From an uncultured OM182 clade bacterium (GTDB lineage: Bacteria > Pseudomonadota > Gammaproteobacteria > Pseudomonadales > Azotimanducaceae), in contig CAJJAA010000039.1 of assembly GCA_905182025.1 (NCBI GenBank), forward strand, positions 1 to 44,177: a DNA stretch of 44,177 bases, in the 5' to 3' direction. Below are positions 26,213-34,915 of the stretch, one piece after another. Every line of letters starts with the position of its first letter. Position 1 is the stretch's first letter. The translations under genes and the position numbers were made by a program. Below the pieces are notes generated by a model, which worked only from the letters and a program-made list of their open reading frames with translations, had not been told where the DNA came from and ran no database searches.

Positions 26213-27115
26213 ATGCTATTTAAGAACGCCACGATTTACCGACTTACTAAACCTTTTCAACCCACATCTGATGAACTCGTTGATTTGTTAAACGCTCGAC
26301 GTTTTGTACCCTGCGGCGGAATGAAGCCCTCCAGCTTTGGTTGGGTATCACCGATCGGTAAAGGCGAAGACGCGCCCTTGGTTCACGAGGTCAGCGGCTG
26401 TTATTTACTGTGTGCAAGAAAAGAAGAAAAGGTTATACCGTCCAGCGCACTCAATGAGGCGGTGATGGAGAAAATTGATAAGATCGAGTCGATCGAAGAG
26501 CGACGTGTTCGCGGCAAAGAACGCAAATCCATAAAAGAGAACACCTTAGCGGAGCTATTGCCAAGGGCATTAGCGAAGTCGAAGCAGGTACTTGGTTATA
26601 TCTCACCGAAAGACAATCTGTTGATCATCGGCACACCAACCGCATCAGAGGCAGAACTTTTCATCAATTGCATTCGAGATTCTCTTGGCAGCTTTCCTGT
26701 TGTACCACCGCAGGTGCAACAAAAGCCTCAGGATGTTTTCTCAAACTGGTTAATGCATCGCAAACTACCCGATAATTTCACACTAGGTGATCAGTGCGAT
26801 TTACTCGACATTGAAGACACCTCGACGGTCTCTTGTCGACGACAGGATTTGGACACGAAAGAAATACGATCGCATTTAGAAGCCGGAAAGATCTGCACCA
26901 GAGTCGGCATTCAATGGCATGGGGATTTAGGCATGTCGGTTGACAAGGATATTGTTCTGCGTCAGATAAAATTCGAATCGGTGAATGACGAACACATGGA
27001 TGATGAAGATCCTATCGCGAAACTCGACGCCGCTTTCGTCAATATGACATTGGAGTTTTCTCGATTCTTACCCGAGCTGTTCTCCGCGTTAGGTGGCGAG
27101 AAAACACCGGATTAA
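26213..27115 (+). CDS. rdgC: Recombination-associated protein RdgC
   Basis: A 300-residue protein, matching E. coli RdgC (303). It starts MLFKNATIYRLTKPFQ and contains FVPCGGMKPSSFGWVSP and KEEKVIPSSALNEAV, all characteristic of RdgC. The protein forms a dimeric ring round double-stranded DNA and limits RecA filament formation. ATG 26213 agrees with the family start; the frame is open upstream to 26138. It is monocistronic, divergent from the alpha/beta hydrolase, with two hairpins after the stop. Confidence 0.96.
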   Translation: MLFKNATIYRLTKPFQPTSDELVDLLNARRFVPCGGMKPSSFGWVSPIGKGEDAPLVHEVSGCYLLCARKEEKVIPSSALNEAVMEKIDKIESIEERRVRGKERKSIKENTLAELLPRALAKSKQVLGYISPKDNLLIIGTPTASEAELFINCIRDSLGSFPVVPPQVQQKPQDVFSNWLMHRKLPDNFTLGDQCDLLDIEDTSTVSCRRQDLDTKEIRSHLEAGKICTRVGIQWHGDLGMSVDKDIVLRQIKFESVNDEHMDDEDPIAKLDAAFVNMTLEFSRFLPELFSALGGEKTPD

Positions 27116-27118
27116 GTT

Positions 27119-27175
27119 CATCGCTCATCGTGCGATGGGCTAGATCTATGGCTGGCAATCGTCGTGATTGCCAGC
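27119..27175 (+). terminator. Two tandem hairpins after rdgC
   Basis: CATCGC (27119-27124) pairs with GCGATG (27132-27137). Then GCTGGCAATC (27151-27160) pairs perfectly with GATTGCCAGC (27166-27175) round a five-base loop. No T-tract follows, so they are more likely 3' stabilisers or a Rho-dependent end than classic intrinsic terminators. They lie in the convergent gap between rdgC and the aldo/keto reductase. Confidence 0.5.
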
Positions 27176-27285
27176 AGCATATGGCGCGAGTCACATCTCG
27201 AAATCAGCTTATATCTGCACCCCATCGTATTTGACTGCCGATAAGCTCTGCGCCCAAACAATCCATATGAAGGACCTCAAACACA

Positions 27286-28311
27286 TTACACGAAATAAGT
27301 TTGCGCGCTTGTTGCTGCCGCAAAATTTTCTCGCATATGTTGCCAGATTTGCATATCCGCATTTACCGCATCCAAACCATTAGCGAGAACATAAGCATAA
27401 CTTCTTTGGAAAGCAGTCAGGCTTGCGCTCATCACGTTTTCATCATAATAACCGTCATAGGCATTTGGCGAACCCCAGCCAAACCATTTACGTCCCGCTA
27501 AGTGACGCCCCGCTTTCATGCCAATCAGCCCAATACCTGCCTTTCTAGCTGCCGCCAACACCGGTTGCAACTCTTGCATATTTTTCGAACCGGCTAAAAT
27601 GTCTTTGTTAGCGAAGTCATACCAACCCGCTGGCGTAATTGCGATCTGTGCAAGGCTGTACCAGCCGGTATCCGCAGCGGCCAACAACACTTGCTCAGCA
27701 TTTTCATGGGTACTGATTCCGAAGTGAGATGCCTTACCCGTCGTCCGAGCTTCATCGAAAGCCATTTGAATCTCTTCGCTTCGTATTAGCGAAACATTAT
27801 TGGCAGCCATCAGATAATAGGCATCAACGTGATCAACCTGCAGCTCAGACAAGCTTGCATCGAGTGCCTTGAGCCAGTTGTTTGCAGCCGTTTTGGCCTC
27901 GGCAACGCTTAACTCATCCTCAGCTGAGATATCACCAGCAATCGCCTTGGAGATAAGAAATATTTCATCTTGATGCTTCTTCAAGAAAGGTGCCAGATTC
28001 ATTTCCGCATCGCGATAGTAGGAACGAAAACCAACATCGAAAACATTAATGCCCGACGCCAGTGCAGGCTCCAATAAGTCATTCGCCTGACCATTTGACA
28101 GTGCCGCACCACAACCAAACACCAGCCGACTACCTTGAAAGCCCGTTTTCCCCAGCTCTCTGTATTCCATCTGCGGCCATGACTCGACTGAGCGTGTTGC
28201 TTCGTCAACCGCAGCCTGCAAATTACCGGTTCGAAGTAACGCTTGACCACCAACGGCGGCCATTGAAACGCTCTTCAGTAAAGATCTTCGCTTGATGGTC
28301 AAATCAGACAT
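27286..28311 (-). CDS. Tat-type aldo/keto reductase lacking the catalytic His
   Basis: A 341-residue protein from ATG 28311 (GGGAG 7 bp upstream). The N-terminus IKRRSLLKSVSM resembles a twin-arginine signal. The mature part is an AKR barrel starting MEYRELGKTGFQGSRLVFG. Of the AKR tetrad, Asp (NVFDVG), Tyr (RSYYRDAE) and Lys (FLISKAIA) can be placed, but the usual His after strand 4 is Met (DAYYLMAANN). NAD(P)-dependent reduction in the periplasm would be odd, so a non-canonical role is possible. A terminator and a good promoter lie between it and the lactonase gene, so it is expressed separately. Confidence 0.82.
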   Translation of the reverse strand: MSDLTIKRRSLLKSVSMAAVGGQALLRTGNLQAAVDEATRSVESWPQMEYRELGKTGFQGSRLVFGCGAALSNGQANDLLEPALASGINVFDVGFRSYYRDAEMNLAPFLKKHQDEIFLISKAIAGDISAEDELSVAEAKTAANNWLKALDASLSELQVDHVDAYYLMAANNVSLIRSEEIQMAFDEARTTGKASHFGISTHENAEQVLLAAADTGWYSLAQIAITPAGWYDFANKDILAGSKNMQELQPVLAAARKAGIGLIGMKAGRHLAGRKWFGWGSPNAYDGYYDENVMSASLTAFQRSYAYVLANGLDAVNADMQIWQHMRENFAAATSAQTYFV

Positions 28312-28360
28312 ACACATCTCCCTACTTGTTATTTTGGTTGTAAGAGTCTTTAACTGTTTG

Positions 28361-28388
28361 AGTATACGCTTCAGCTTTCGTTGTTCAA
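28361..28388 (-). promoter_or_regulatory. Sigma70-type promoter of the aldo/keto reductase
   Basis: On the minus strand TTGAAC (28388-28383) and TATACT (28366-28361) are separated by 16 bp. The start codon at 28311 lies about 45 bp beyond the expected transcription start. It sits directly after a T-tract terminator. Confidence 0.6.
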
Positions 28389-28401
28389 TCGACATATCTT
28401 T

Positions 28402-28450
28402 AAAAAAAAGGCAACCAAATACTGCATCCACCCGTAACCTTAGGGTTGCC
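28402..28450 (-). terminator. Intrinsic terminator after the SMP-30-like gene
   Basis: On the minus strand GGCAACC (28450-28444) pairs with GGTTGCC (28416-28410), followed at once by eight T (28409-28402). The loop is long (27 bases). The 5' arm lies in the last codons of the SMP-30-like gene. The T8 tract makes this the clearest intrinsic terminator in the window. Confidence 0.7.
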
Positions 28451-29279
28451 CAACACCCCTGTAGGCAACATCAATGTATTCGATTTTACCACTTCGAGAT
28501 TCCGCAGCCGCTGTGCCGGATGCCTTTGCCGTACAAATAAAAAGCCGTTGCCTGTCATCCCCACCTAACATACAGGCATAACTAGGGCATCCCGTATCGA
28601 TTTTATCCGTAATATCACCACCCTCTACAAATCTCACAACGCAGTTATTAACCGGGTCTGCTATCCAGACACCACCCTCGTCATCCTGACAAATACCATC
28701 GGGGTAGTGCGGCGCTGTATCCGCCCAGACTCGTCGATTCGAAAGGGTTCCATCGGCGGCAACATCAAAGGCCGTCAGCCTGAGTCCAAATGTTTCAGCG
28801 ATAATGAGTAACTTGCCGTCTGCACTGATCACAGCCCCATTAGGAAACAGTATATTTTCTGCCGCGGATTCAACTGTCCCATCCGGATGAACCAATGCGA
28901 GGCTCGCAGGTGAAGGCTTTGCGCCAGGTTGCTCAATATCCGAACCAAAGTTGCCGACATAGGCTCTACCTTGCTGATCAACAACCATATCGTTGCAGTG
29001 GAACGTCGCAATTCCACTCAGATCAGCATGCTCGACGAGCTCACCGTCTTTTTCCTGACGCAGTAATTTCCTGTCCAACATGGAGACTATCAGCAGCCTG
29101 CCATCCGGCAGCCAACCTAACCCCGAAGGCTGAGTCGGCACTTCCGCGACGACTTCAACAACACCTTGCAAATTAACCCGTTCAACTTTAAATCGGTAGA
29201 AATCAGAATAATAAAGATGACCTTCGTGCCATCTGGGCGCTTCAGAAAAAGACAAACCTTCAACCAACGTCTTTAGCAT
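28440..29279 (-). CDS. SMP-30/gluconolactonase/LRE-like beta-propeller hydrolase
   Basis: A 279-residue six-bladed propeller of the SMP-30 family. Metal-binding residues can be placed as Glu in LSFSEAPRWHEG (about 14), Asn-Asp in FHCNDMVVDQQGRAYVGNFG (about 91-110) and Asp in YPDGICQDDEGGVWIADP (about 193). The family hydrolyses lactones using one divalent metal. There is no signal peptide. A near-perfect Shine-Dalgarno AAGGAGGT (29286-29293) precedes the ATG, so expression is probably high. It follows the metallo-hydrolase gene by 63 bp and is ended by a T8 terminator. Lactone specificity is unknown. Confidence 0.88.
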   Translation of the reverse strand: MLKTLVEGLSFSEAPRWHEGHLYYSDFYRFKVERVNLQGVVEVVAEVPTQPSGLGWLPDGRLLIVSMLDRKLLRQEKDGELVEHADLSGIATFHCNDMVVDQQGRAYVGNFGSDIEQPGAKPSPASLALVHPDGTVESAAENILFPNGAVISADGKLLIIAETFGLRLTAFDVAADGTLSNRRVWADTAPHYPDGICQDDEGGVWIADPVNNCVVRFVEGGDITDKIDTGCPSYACMLGGDDRQRLFICTAKASGTAAAESRSGKIEYIDVAYRGVGQP

Positions 29280-29342
29280 TTCGTTACCTCCTTTAAATAC
29301 ACAATGGTGTTCGATCTTCGAGAAACTGTTCGACGGCTGTCG

Positions 29343-30038
29343 CTAATCACCCATCATCATTTTCCAACTTTCGATGTCTTTAATGCGCATGTGAACATTT
29401 GTTTTCTTCAGCTCGGCCAACGTAGCGCTAGCCACCTCTGAGTAGTTGTGACCTGGCAATAGAACTGTTTCATCGGGAAGAGACGCAAGCTTTTGAATGC
29501 TTCGATACATATCTTCGGAATTCGAACCCGGCAAGTCGACACGTCCGCAGCCACTGATGAACAGTGTGTCGCCGGACACAAGGGTGTTTTTTATACGAAA
29601 GCATTGGGAGCCCGGTGTGTGCCCCGGCGTGTGCAAGAACTCAACTTCAACGTCCCCAATTTTGAGTTTGTCGCCGGAATCGACCGTCACTATATCGCTA
29701 TCAGAAATGCCCGTTACTTTCTTCACACCTTGCGCTTCCAGCTTGTGGACATAAGATTTAACGGGGTTCGTTTCAAGCAACTCCGCGATGCCTTGAACAG
29801 TTTTACTACCGAAGGAGCCGCCACAATGATCTGGATGGTAATGCGTGATGAGCGCCGAAGTCACTTTATAGCCTCGCTCATTTGCAAAATTCATCAAGCC
29901 CGCGATATCCCAAGCCGGGTCTACCACTGTCACTTCCATCGTGCTGCGGGATCCAATCAGATAGGTAAAGTTCTCCATAGGACCGATTTGAATTTGCTCT
30001 AGTATTAGTTCGTTATCCACCTTCGCTACTGACCTCAT
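29343..30038 (-). CDS. MBL-fold metallo-hydrolase (glyoxalase II-like)
   Basis: A 231-residue metallo-beta-lactamase-fold protein. Metal motifs are THYHPDHCGG (H-x-H-x-D-H), HTPGHTPGSQCF, SGDTLFISGCGRVD and LLPGHNYSEV, as in glyoxalase II and persulfide dioxygenase-like hydrolases. It probably hydrolyses a thioester or related small molecule in the cytoplasm. ATG 30038 has no clear ribosome site; GTG 30020 is an alternative. It is divergent from asnS and may be the first gene of an operon with the SMP-30-like gene. Two hydrolases in a row suggest lactone or thioester detoxification, as inference. Confidence 0.88.
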   Translation of the reverse strand: MRSVAKVDNELILEQIQIGPMENFTYLIGSRSTMEVTVVDPAWDIAGLMNFANERGYKVTSALITHYHPDHCGGSFGSKTVQGIAELLETNPVKSYVHKLEAQGVKKVTGISDSDIVTVDSGDKLKIGDVEVEFLHTPGHTPGSQCFRIKNTLVSGDTLFISGCGRVDLPGSNSEDMYRSIQKLASLPDETVLLPGHNYSEVASATLAELKKTNVHMRIKDIESWKMMMGD

Positions 30039-30129
30039 TTATTTTGTATTTGCTCGAATACTACCATCATTGAATTGTGAAGTTTTGCTATCATAGCCTC
30101 AATACATCGGCAGCTGCGGAGCAGGCACC

Positions 30130-31524
30130 ATGACAAAATCGACCATCTCATCTCTTCTATCCGGCACAACCAGTGTCGGTACTCAGGTGACAGTGAAGGG
30201 CTGGGTGCGCAGCAAGCGTGACTCTAAAGCAGGTATTTCATTCATCGCGATTCACGACGGCTCCTGTTTTGACGCAATCCAAGCGGTCGTGCCCAATGAC
30301 CTCGACAATTATGAAGACGAGGTGCTTAAGATCTCCACAGGCGCGGCGGTGGTTATTGAAGGCGAACTGGTTGAGTCTCAGGGCAAAGGTCAAAGCGTTG
30401 AAATTCATGCGCAGAGCGTCGAAGTCGTTGGTTGGGTTGATGAACCGGAAACTTACCCCATCGCGAAAAAACGTCACACTTTCGAGTACCTGCGTTCCGT
30501 TGCTCACCTGCGCCCGCGCACAAACACCTTCGGCGCTATCACACGGGTTCGCACAACCCTTGCCAATTCAATTCATAATTACTTCTTTAATAATGATTTC
30601 CATTGGATCAATACACCCATCATTACTGCCAGTGACTGCGAAGGAGCAGGAGAGCTTTTTCGTGTCAGCACGCTCGATGCAACCAATCTGCCGATTGGCG
30701 CTAATGGCCAAGTTGACTACAGCGAGGATTTTTTCGGTGGCGATTCATTTTTGACCGTCAGCGGCCAATTGAATGTTGAATCCTACTGCCTCGCCATGTC
30801 TAAAGTTTATACTTTTGGGCCGACCTTCCGCGCTGAAAACTCAAATACCAGCCGACACCTTGCGGAATTCTGGATGGTCGAACCGGAAATTGCCTTTGCA
30901 GATCTAAATGACAACGCCGACCTGGCAGAAGATCTACTCACGCACGTCATGCAGTCAGTGCTAGATCAAAGAGAAGACGACATGGCTTTCTTTGAGCAGC
31001 GAATCGACAAGAATGTTATTACGCGTATGCGTACGATCATCGATAATGATTTTGAGAGAATGGACTATAGCGAGGCAATCGAGATACTGAAAAACACCAA
31101 AGAAAAGTTTGAATTCCCGGTTGAATGGGGCTTAGACCTTCAGTCGGAACACGAACGTTTTCTGGCAGAAAAGCATGTCGGGCGGCCAATCATTCTTATG
31201 AACTACCCTGCAGAGATTAAAGCCTTCTATATGCGACTCAATGACGATGGGAAAACCGTTGCCGCGATGGACGTGCTAGCCCCCGGCATTGGAGAGATTA
31301 TTGGTGGTAGTCAACGGGAAGAACGACTCGATGTGTTAGATCAACGTATGGATCCGGCATTGCGCGAAGAACTCTGGTGGTATCGCGACCTGCGACGATA
31401 TGGCACTGTGCCACACGCCGGATTTGGGCTCGGCTTCGAACGTCTACTGAACTATGTGACGGGGATGGAGAATATTCGTGATGTCATCCCCTTCCCAAGA
31501 ACACCTGGCAGCGCGCATTTCTAG
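30130..31524 (+). CDS. asnS: Asparagine-tRNA ligase
   Basis: A 464-residue class IIb aminoacyl-tRNA synthetase. The N-terminal OB-fold ([19 protein letters not shown]) binds the anticodon. Motif 2 is [20 protein letters not shown], and motif 3 is [13 protein letters not shown]. The AsnRS-specific [14 protein letters not shown] and the C-terminal [12 protein letters not shown] are present. It charges tRNA-Asn with asparagine in the cytoplasm. GGAG lies 10 bp before the ATG. No T-box or leader attenuator was seen in the 91-bp upstream gap. Confidence 0.98.
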   Translation: MTKSTISSLLSGTTSVGTQVTVKGWVRSKRDSKAGISFIAIHDGSCFDAIQAVVPNDLDNYEDEVLKISTGAAVVIEGELVESQGKGQSVEIHAQSVEVVGWVDEPETYPIAKKRHTFEYLRSVAHLRPRTNTFGAITRVRTTLANSIHNYFFNNDFHWINTPIITASDCEGAGELFRVSTLDATNLPIGANGQVDYSEDFFGGDSFLTVSGQLNVESYCLAMSKVYTFGPTFRAENSNTSRHLAEFWMVEPEIAFADLNDNADLAEDLLTHVMQSVLDQREDDMAFFEQRIDKNVITRMRTIIDNDFERMDYSEAIEILKNTKEKFEFPVEWGLDLQSEHERFLAEKHVGRPIILMNYPAEIKAFYMRLNDDGKTVAAMDVLAPGIGEIIGGSQREERLDVLDQRMDPALREELWWYRDLRRYGTVPHAGFGLGFERLLNYVTGMENIRDVIPFPRTPGSAHF

Positions 31525-31685
31525 ACAGAGTGCGTTAGACCTAACGGTGACAAAGGAAGTAGTAATTCTTAGCAAGCACCATGATGTAACAAAAGCCACC
31601 TCTATGATTATTGCGAATTTTGGCGGCACTTATAATAAAAATGAGTGATGTGAGCAATCAATAGCGGCGCAGCGTATACTCGCTG

Positions 31686-33854
31686 TTAGCGAAACCTAAT
31701 CTCCCAGCAGCGGTGAATGTGTTTACGCTGGCGAAAGTCATCGGGAATCGTTTGATCAGTAATGTCAGCGATTTCAAAATCATCAAGTTCGGTATTAGCG
31801 AGCTTAAATCGCCTGAGATTATTCGAAAAGAAAAGCACCCCGTCCGGCGTCAACCTTTCCATCGCCAGACGTATTAGTCGGACGTGATCCTCCTGTACAT
31901 CAAAAACATCCTGCATTCGCTTAGAATTAGAGAAGCTTGGCGGATCAAGAAAGATGATGTCGAACTTATCTTTCTCTGTTGGGTTCTCTAACCAGGCAAT
32001 ACAATCGGCCTGAAGGAACCGATGCGCCGGGCCGTTAATATCATTTAGAGCCATGTTACGCTTAGCCCAATCGATATAGGTATTGGACATATCTATAGTC
32101 AAACTACGACTTGCACCTCCTACAGCTGCATGCACAGTGGCAGTTCCGGTATAGGCAAACAAGTTCAAAATCGCCTTATTCTCAGACTCCTGTCCGATGC
32201 GCAACCTGAGAGGTCTATGATCTAGGAAAAGGCCCGTGTCCAGATAGTCTTCGAAGTTCACCAGAAAATGGCATGCGCCTTCCTCTACTTGATAATAGAT
32301 GCGCTCCTCCGCCAGCTTTTCGTATTGCGCATCACCACGTTGTCGGCGACGGCTTTTCAGATACAACTGTTCATCAGGCACATCAAAAACTAATTTAACA
32401 ACACTAACAGCCTCCCGAAGTCGCATTTTGGCTTTGTCGGGATCAATCGTCTTCGGCGCCTCGTACTCTTGTATATTCAACCAGAGTCTCGAAGTTTCGA
32501 CATCCGTATACAAATCTATGGCTACAGCATAATCGGGTAAATCTGCATCATAGACGCGATAACAACTGATCGACTCACGCGTTGCCCAACGTTCAATTTT
32601 CTTTAGGTTCTTTTTCAATCGGTTTAGAAAGCCAAGTGCACTTTCGCTTAACTCCTGCTGCGGTATTAACCTCGGCAATCGATAGCTTTGCATAACATTC
32701 GCAGGCTCGATATCGAAATGTAGTAACTTACAAGGCAAAGCGCCGTTAAAAAGCGAATGGATTTTTTTTGCTCGAATACCAATCGTTTTACCTTTCGCCT
32801 TATCATCAGTGAATACTGATGCTCGCCAACCGTCAAAATGTCTTATCATTACTTGACCAATTTGATGGTAAAGCGGCGTCAGATCCTCGCCCTTGCCAAG
32901 CCTGTGGCCATAAGGGGGGTTAACGACAACCAAACCGTTTTCAGGCACTTGTGCTGAAAATTCAAACAGATCCTGGTATTCAATCTTAATAACCTTTTGT
33001 AACCCAGCCTGAGCAACATGTTGACTGGTTCGCTCCAAGGTAGATCGGTGATGATCAAAACCCATTATCTTTGGCGCAAGTTTCAACCCCTGCGCCCTTC
33101 TTTCATTCGCCTCTTTCTTTAACCGTTGCCAAAGATCATCATCATGTTGAGCCCAACCAAACATACCGTAATAATCTCGATCGATACCCGGCGCAATGTC
33201 ACAAGCCATCAACGCTGCTTCAATTGGCAGGGTGCCTGAGCCACACATAAAGTCGACAAATGCACCGCCCTGCTTGGCAATACTCGGCCAATCTGCGCGA
33301 TAGAGAATCGCAGCGGCAAGGTTTTCTTTCAAAGGCGCGGCGGAGCCACGACTTCGATAACCCCGCACGTGTAAGCTTGTACCGGAGAGGTCTAAATAGA
33401 CCTGCGCTTTGTTGTCGTTTATGTAGAGGTTGAGCTGGATATCGGGCTCTAATGGCTCTACTGAAGGCCGGTCACCCGTCTTCTCTCGGAAATAATCAAC
33501 GACTGCGTCCTTCATTCTTTGCGCCGCAAACTGGCTATGATTCATATTCGAATGGGTCACACTGGCATCAATCGCAAGCGTCTGATCGACACGCATGTGT
33601 TTAGACCAATCCAGCGCTTTTACCTGACGATAGAGCTCGTCATCTGAAGGACAATCGAAAGAGGCCAAGGGTAGAAGGATTCTGTTCGCCAATCGCGACC
33701 AAAGGCAGGCTCGATAGGCAGCTTCCAAGTCAGCCGTAAAATGAACGCCCGCGCGGGTTTCTTTAACGTCCGAGATGCCCATTCCTCGAAGTTCCTCGAG
33801 CAGTAGCGTCTCGATGCCTTTTGCTGCCGTGGCGAAATAGGTGAGGGTTGTCAT
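31686..33854 (-). CDS. rlmKL: Bifunctional 23S rRNA methyltransferase RlmL/RlmK
   Basis: A 722-residue fusion from ATG 33854 (MTTLTYFATAAKGIE), close to the 702 residues of the E. coli protein; the frame is open to 33962 but the upstream part falls in tandem repeats. The order is a THUMP domain (about 40-160), the RlmL m2G2445 methyltransferase (FVDFMCGSGTLPIEAA and VVNPPYGHRLG) and the RlmK m7G2069 methyltransferase (LNLFAYTGTATVHAA and LDPPSFSNSKRM). It modifies 23S rRNA during 50S assembly. All catalytic motifs are intact. It is monocistronic and convergent with asnS. Confidence 0.95.
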   Translation of the reverse strand: MTTLTYFATAAKGIETLLLEELRGMGISDVKETRAGVHFTADLEAAYRACLWSRLANRILLPLASFDCPSDDELYRQVKALDWSKHMRVDQTLAIDASVTHSNMNHSQFAAQRMKDAVVDYFREKTGDRPSVEPLEPDIQLNLYINDNKAQVYLDLSGTSLHVRGYRSRGSAAPLKENLAAAILYRADWPSIAKQGGAFVDFMCGSGTLPIEAALMACDIAPGIDRDYYGMFGWAQHDDDLWQRLKKEANERRAQGLKLAPKIMGFDHHRSTLERTSQHVAQAGLQKVIKIEYQDLFEFSAQVPENGLVVVNPPYGHRLGKGEDLTPLYHQIGQVMIRHFDGWRASVFTDDKAKGKTIGIRAKKIHSLFNGALPCKLLHFDIEPANVMQSYRLPRLIPQQELSESALGFLNRLKKNLKKIERWATRESISCYRVYDADLPDYAVAIDLYTDVETSRLWLNIQEYEAPKTIDPDKAKMRLREAVSVVKLVFDVPDEQLYLKSRRRQRGDAQYEKLAEERIYYQVEEGACHFLVNFEDYLDTGLFLDHRPLRLRIGQESENKAILNLFAYTGTATVHAAVGGASRSLTIDMSNTYIDWAKRNMALNDINGPAHRFLQADCIAWLENPTEKDKFDIIFLDPPSFSNSKRMQDVFDVQEDHVRLIRLAMERLTPDGVLFFSNNLRRFKLANTELDDFEIADITDQTIPDDFRQRKHIHRCWEIRFR

Positions 33855-34467
33855 AGCAGAACCTGTTGAATTATGGCTCGCACTATACAGGGTTCCGCGC
33901 TTTGAAGTGAGCGCTTTGAAGTCAGGGCTTTGAAGACAATGTCGGGGTGACAGTGCTTGCATAACAGTGCTTGGATAACACAGCTTGCAAGGCAGCTATC
34001 GGTAGCGCATTTTTTACCGCTAGAGCGATTTGCTCAGCAAGTTCCATCGAAATTGAATCGCCAACCTGATTGATTCGACGGACTTCGAACAATAAAAGTC
34101 ACCACAACCGCTTTTCACAAACGTTCTACATACGATCTAAGTACAACTTGCGAATAATCTACGGGTAACCTGCAAACTTGGAAATCCTAGCCTCAGGTCC
34201 ATCGCAGCAAACGATTTAGGTGTTAAAAATTCTTGATGACCATTGCAACAAATCGACGACCAAACATGGCGATTTATATCTCAACAACATATTTTTCGTC
34301 TGCATACCTAAACCACTTCCTATTAAGCTAGTTGGACGACGTTGATGTCAGATGGGTTTGAGTAATTCTGCAAGTATTTGGCACTAACGTCCTTGCCTAA
34401 TAATCGATGCTACTCACCCCCGCCTCTTTTCGCTATGATGATAGGCATCTCATCCTGCGGAAATGTT
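33855..34467. other. Long intergenic region upstream of rlmKL with tandem repeats
   Basis: These 613 bp between divergent rlmKL and the DoxX gene hold no gene I can support. The rlmKL-proximal part has two adjacent sets of 14-bp tandem repeats (33897-33991). A minus-strand frame of 41 codons (33922-34047, starting MELAEQIALAVKNALP) has protein-like composition but no ribosome site and no recognised family; it could be a remnant. The rest is AT-rich with no hairpin or RNA gene recognised. Confidence 0.5.
33897..33991. repeat. Two adjacent 14-bp tandem repeat sets
   Basis: The first set has GCGCTTTGAAG-type units starting at 33897, 33911 and 33925. The second has ACAGTGCTTGCATA, ACAGTGCTTGGATA and ACACAGCTTGCAAG starting at 33950, 33964 and 33978. 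Both sets have the same 14-bp period and share a GCTT core, so they may descend from one ancestral array. They lie 40-140 bp upstream of the rlmKL start. Confidence 0.8.
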
Positions 34468-34893
34468 ATGAATCAATATCTTGAAACGTTTTGCCTCCTA
34501 TCTGGCCGATTTCTTCTGGGGGTTTACTTCATACTGCCAGGCATCACCAAGGTCACTGGTTTCGACACAACGCTTGCCTACATGGCAGACCACAACGTGC
34601 CACTAACAACGGTACTGCTGATTGTCACCATCATCATTCAGCTTGGTGCCGGTACAGCTTTGATCATCGGTTTTAAAGCAAAGTATATGGCTTTTATTCT
34701 GGCCGGTTTAACGCTTGTCATTAGCATCTACATGCACAACTTTTGGGACATTGTCGATGATGACGCTAGTCTTGCGCATGAAACTCAAAACTTTTTCAAG
34801 AACATGGGCATCATGGCAGGCTTGCTAATGGTAGCCGCGCTGGGCGCTGGCAACCTAAGTGTCGATTCACGATTATCAGCCAATAAGGCCTAG
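34468..34893 (+). CDS. DoxX family membrane protein
   Basis: A 141-residue protein with four hydrophobic segments (about 9-28, 46-68, 73-92, 110-130). The pattern GRFLLGVYFILPGITKVTGF near the N-terminus and GFKAKYMAFILAGLTLVISI after it are typical of DoxX. The family lies in the inner membrane; some members are linked to oxidative stress or quinone chemistry. ATG 34468 (CGGAAA upstream) is chosen over the open frame from 34378. It ends 22 bp before the GST-like gene, so the two are probably cotranscribed. Confidence 0.88.
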   Translation: MNQYLETFCLLSGRFLLGVYFILPGITKVTGFDTTLAYMADHNVPLTTVLLIVTIIIQLGAGTALIIGFKAKYMAFILAGLTLVISIYMHNFWDIVDDDASLAHETQNFFKNMGIMAGLLMVAALGAGNLSVDSRLSANKA

Positions 34894-34915
34894 TCCACAA
34901 AAGGAAGTTGTTGTA

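Noticed and set aside
29493..30002. 169-codon plus-strand open frame opposite the MBL-fold gene
   Set aside because: Antisense shadow of a gene with clear metal motifs; no recognisable domain.
30218..30754. 178-codon frame inside asnS
   Set aside because: Out-of-frame overlap of a full-length synthetase; Ser/Arg-rich shadow composition.
33922..34047. 41-codon minus-strand frame and a faintly similar one at 43044-43172
   Set aside because: Both have an S-I-S...A-(V/I)-K-x-x-L-P flavour, but spacing differs, there is no ribosome site, and the first runs into tandem repeats; similarity is probably chance.
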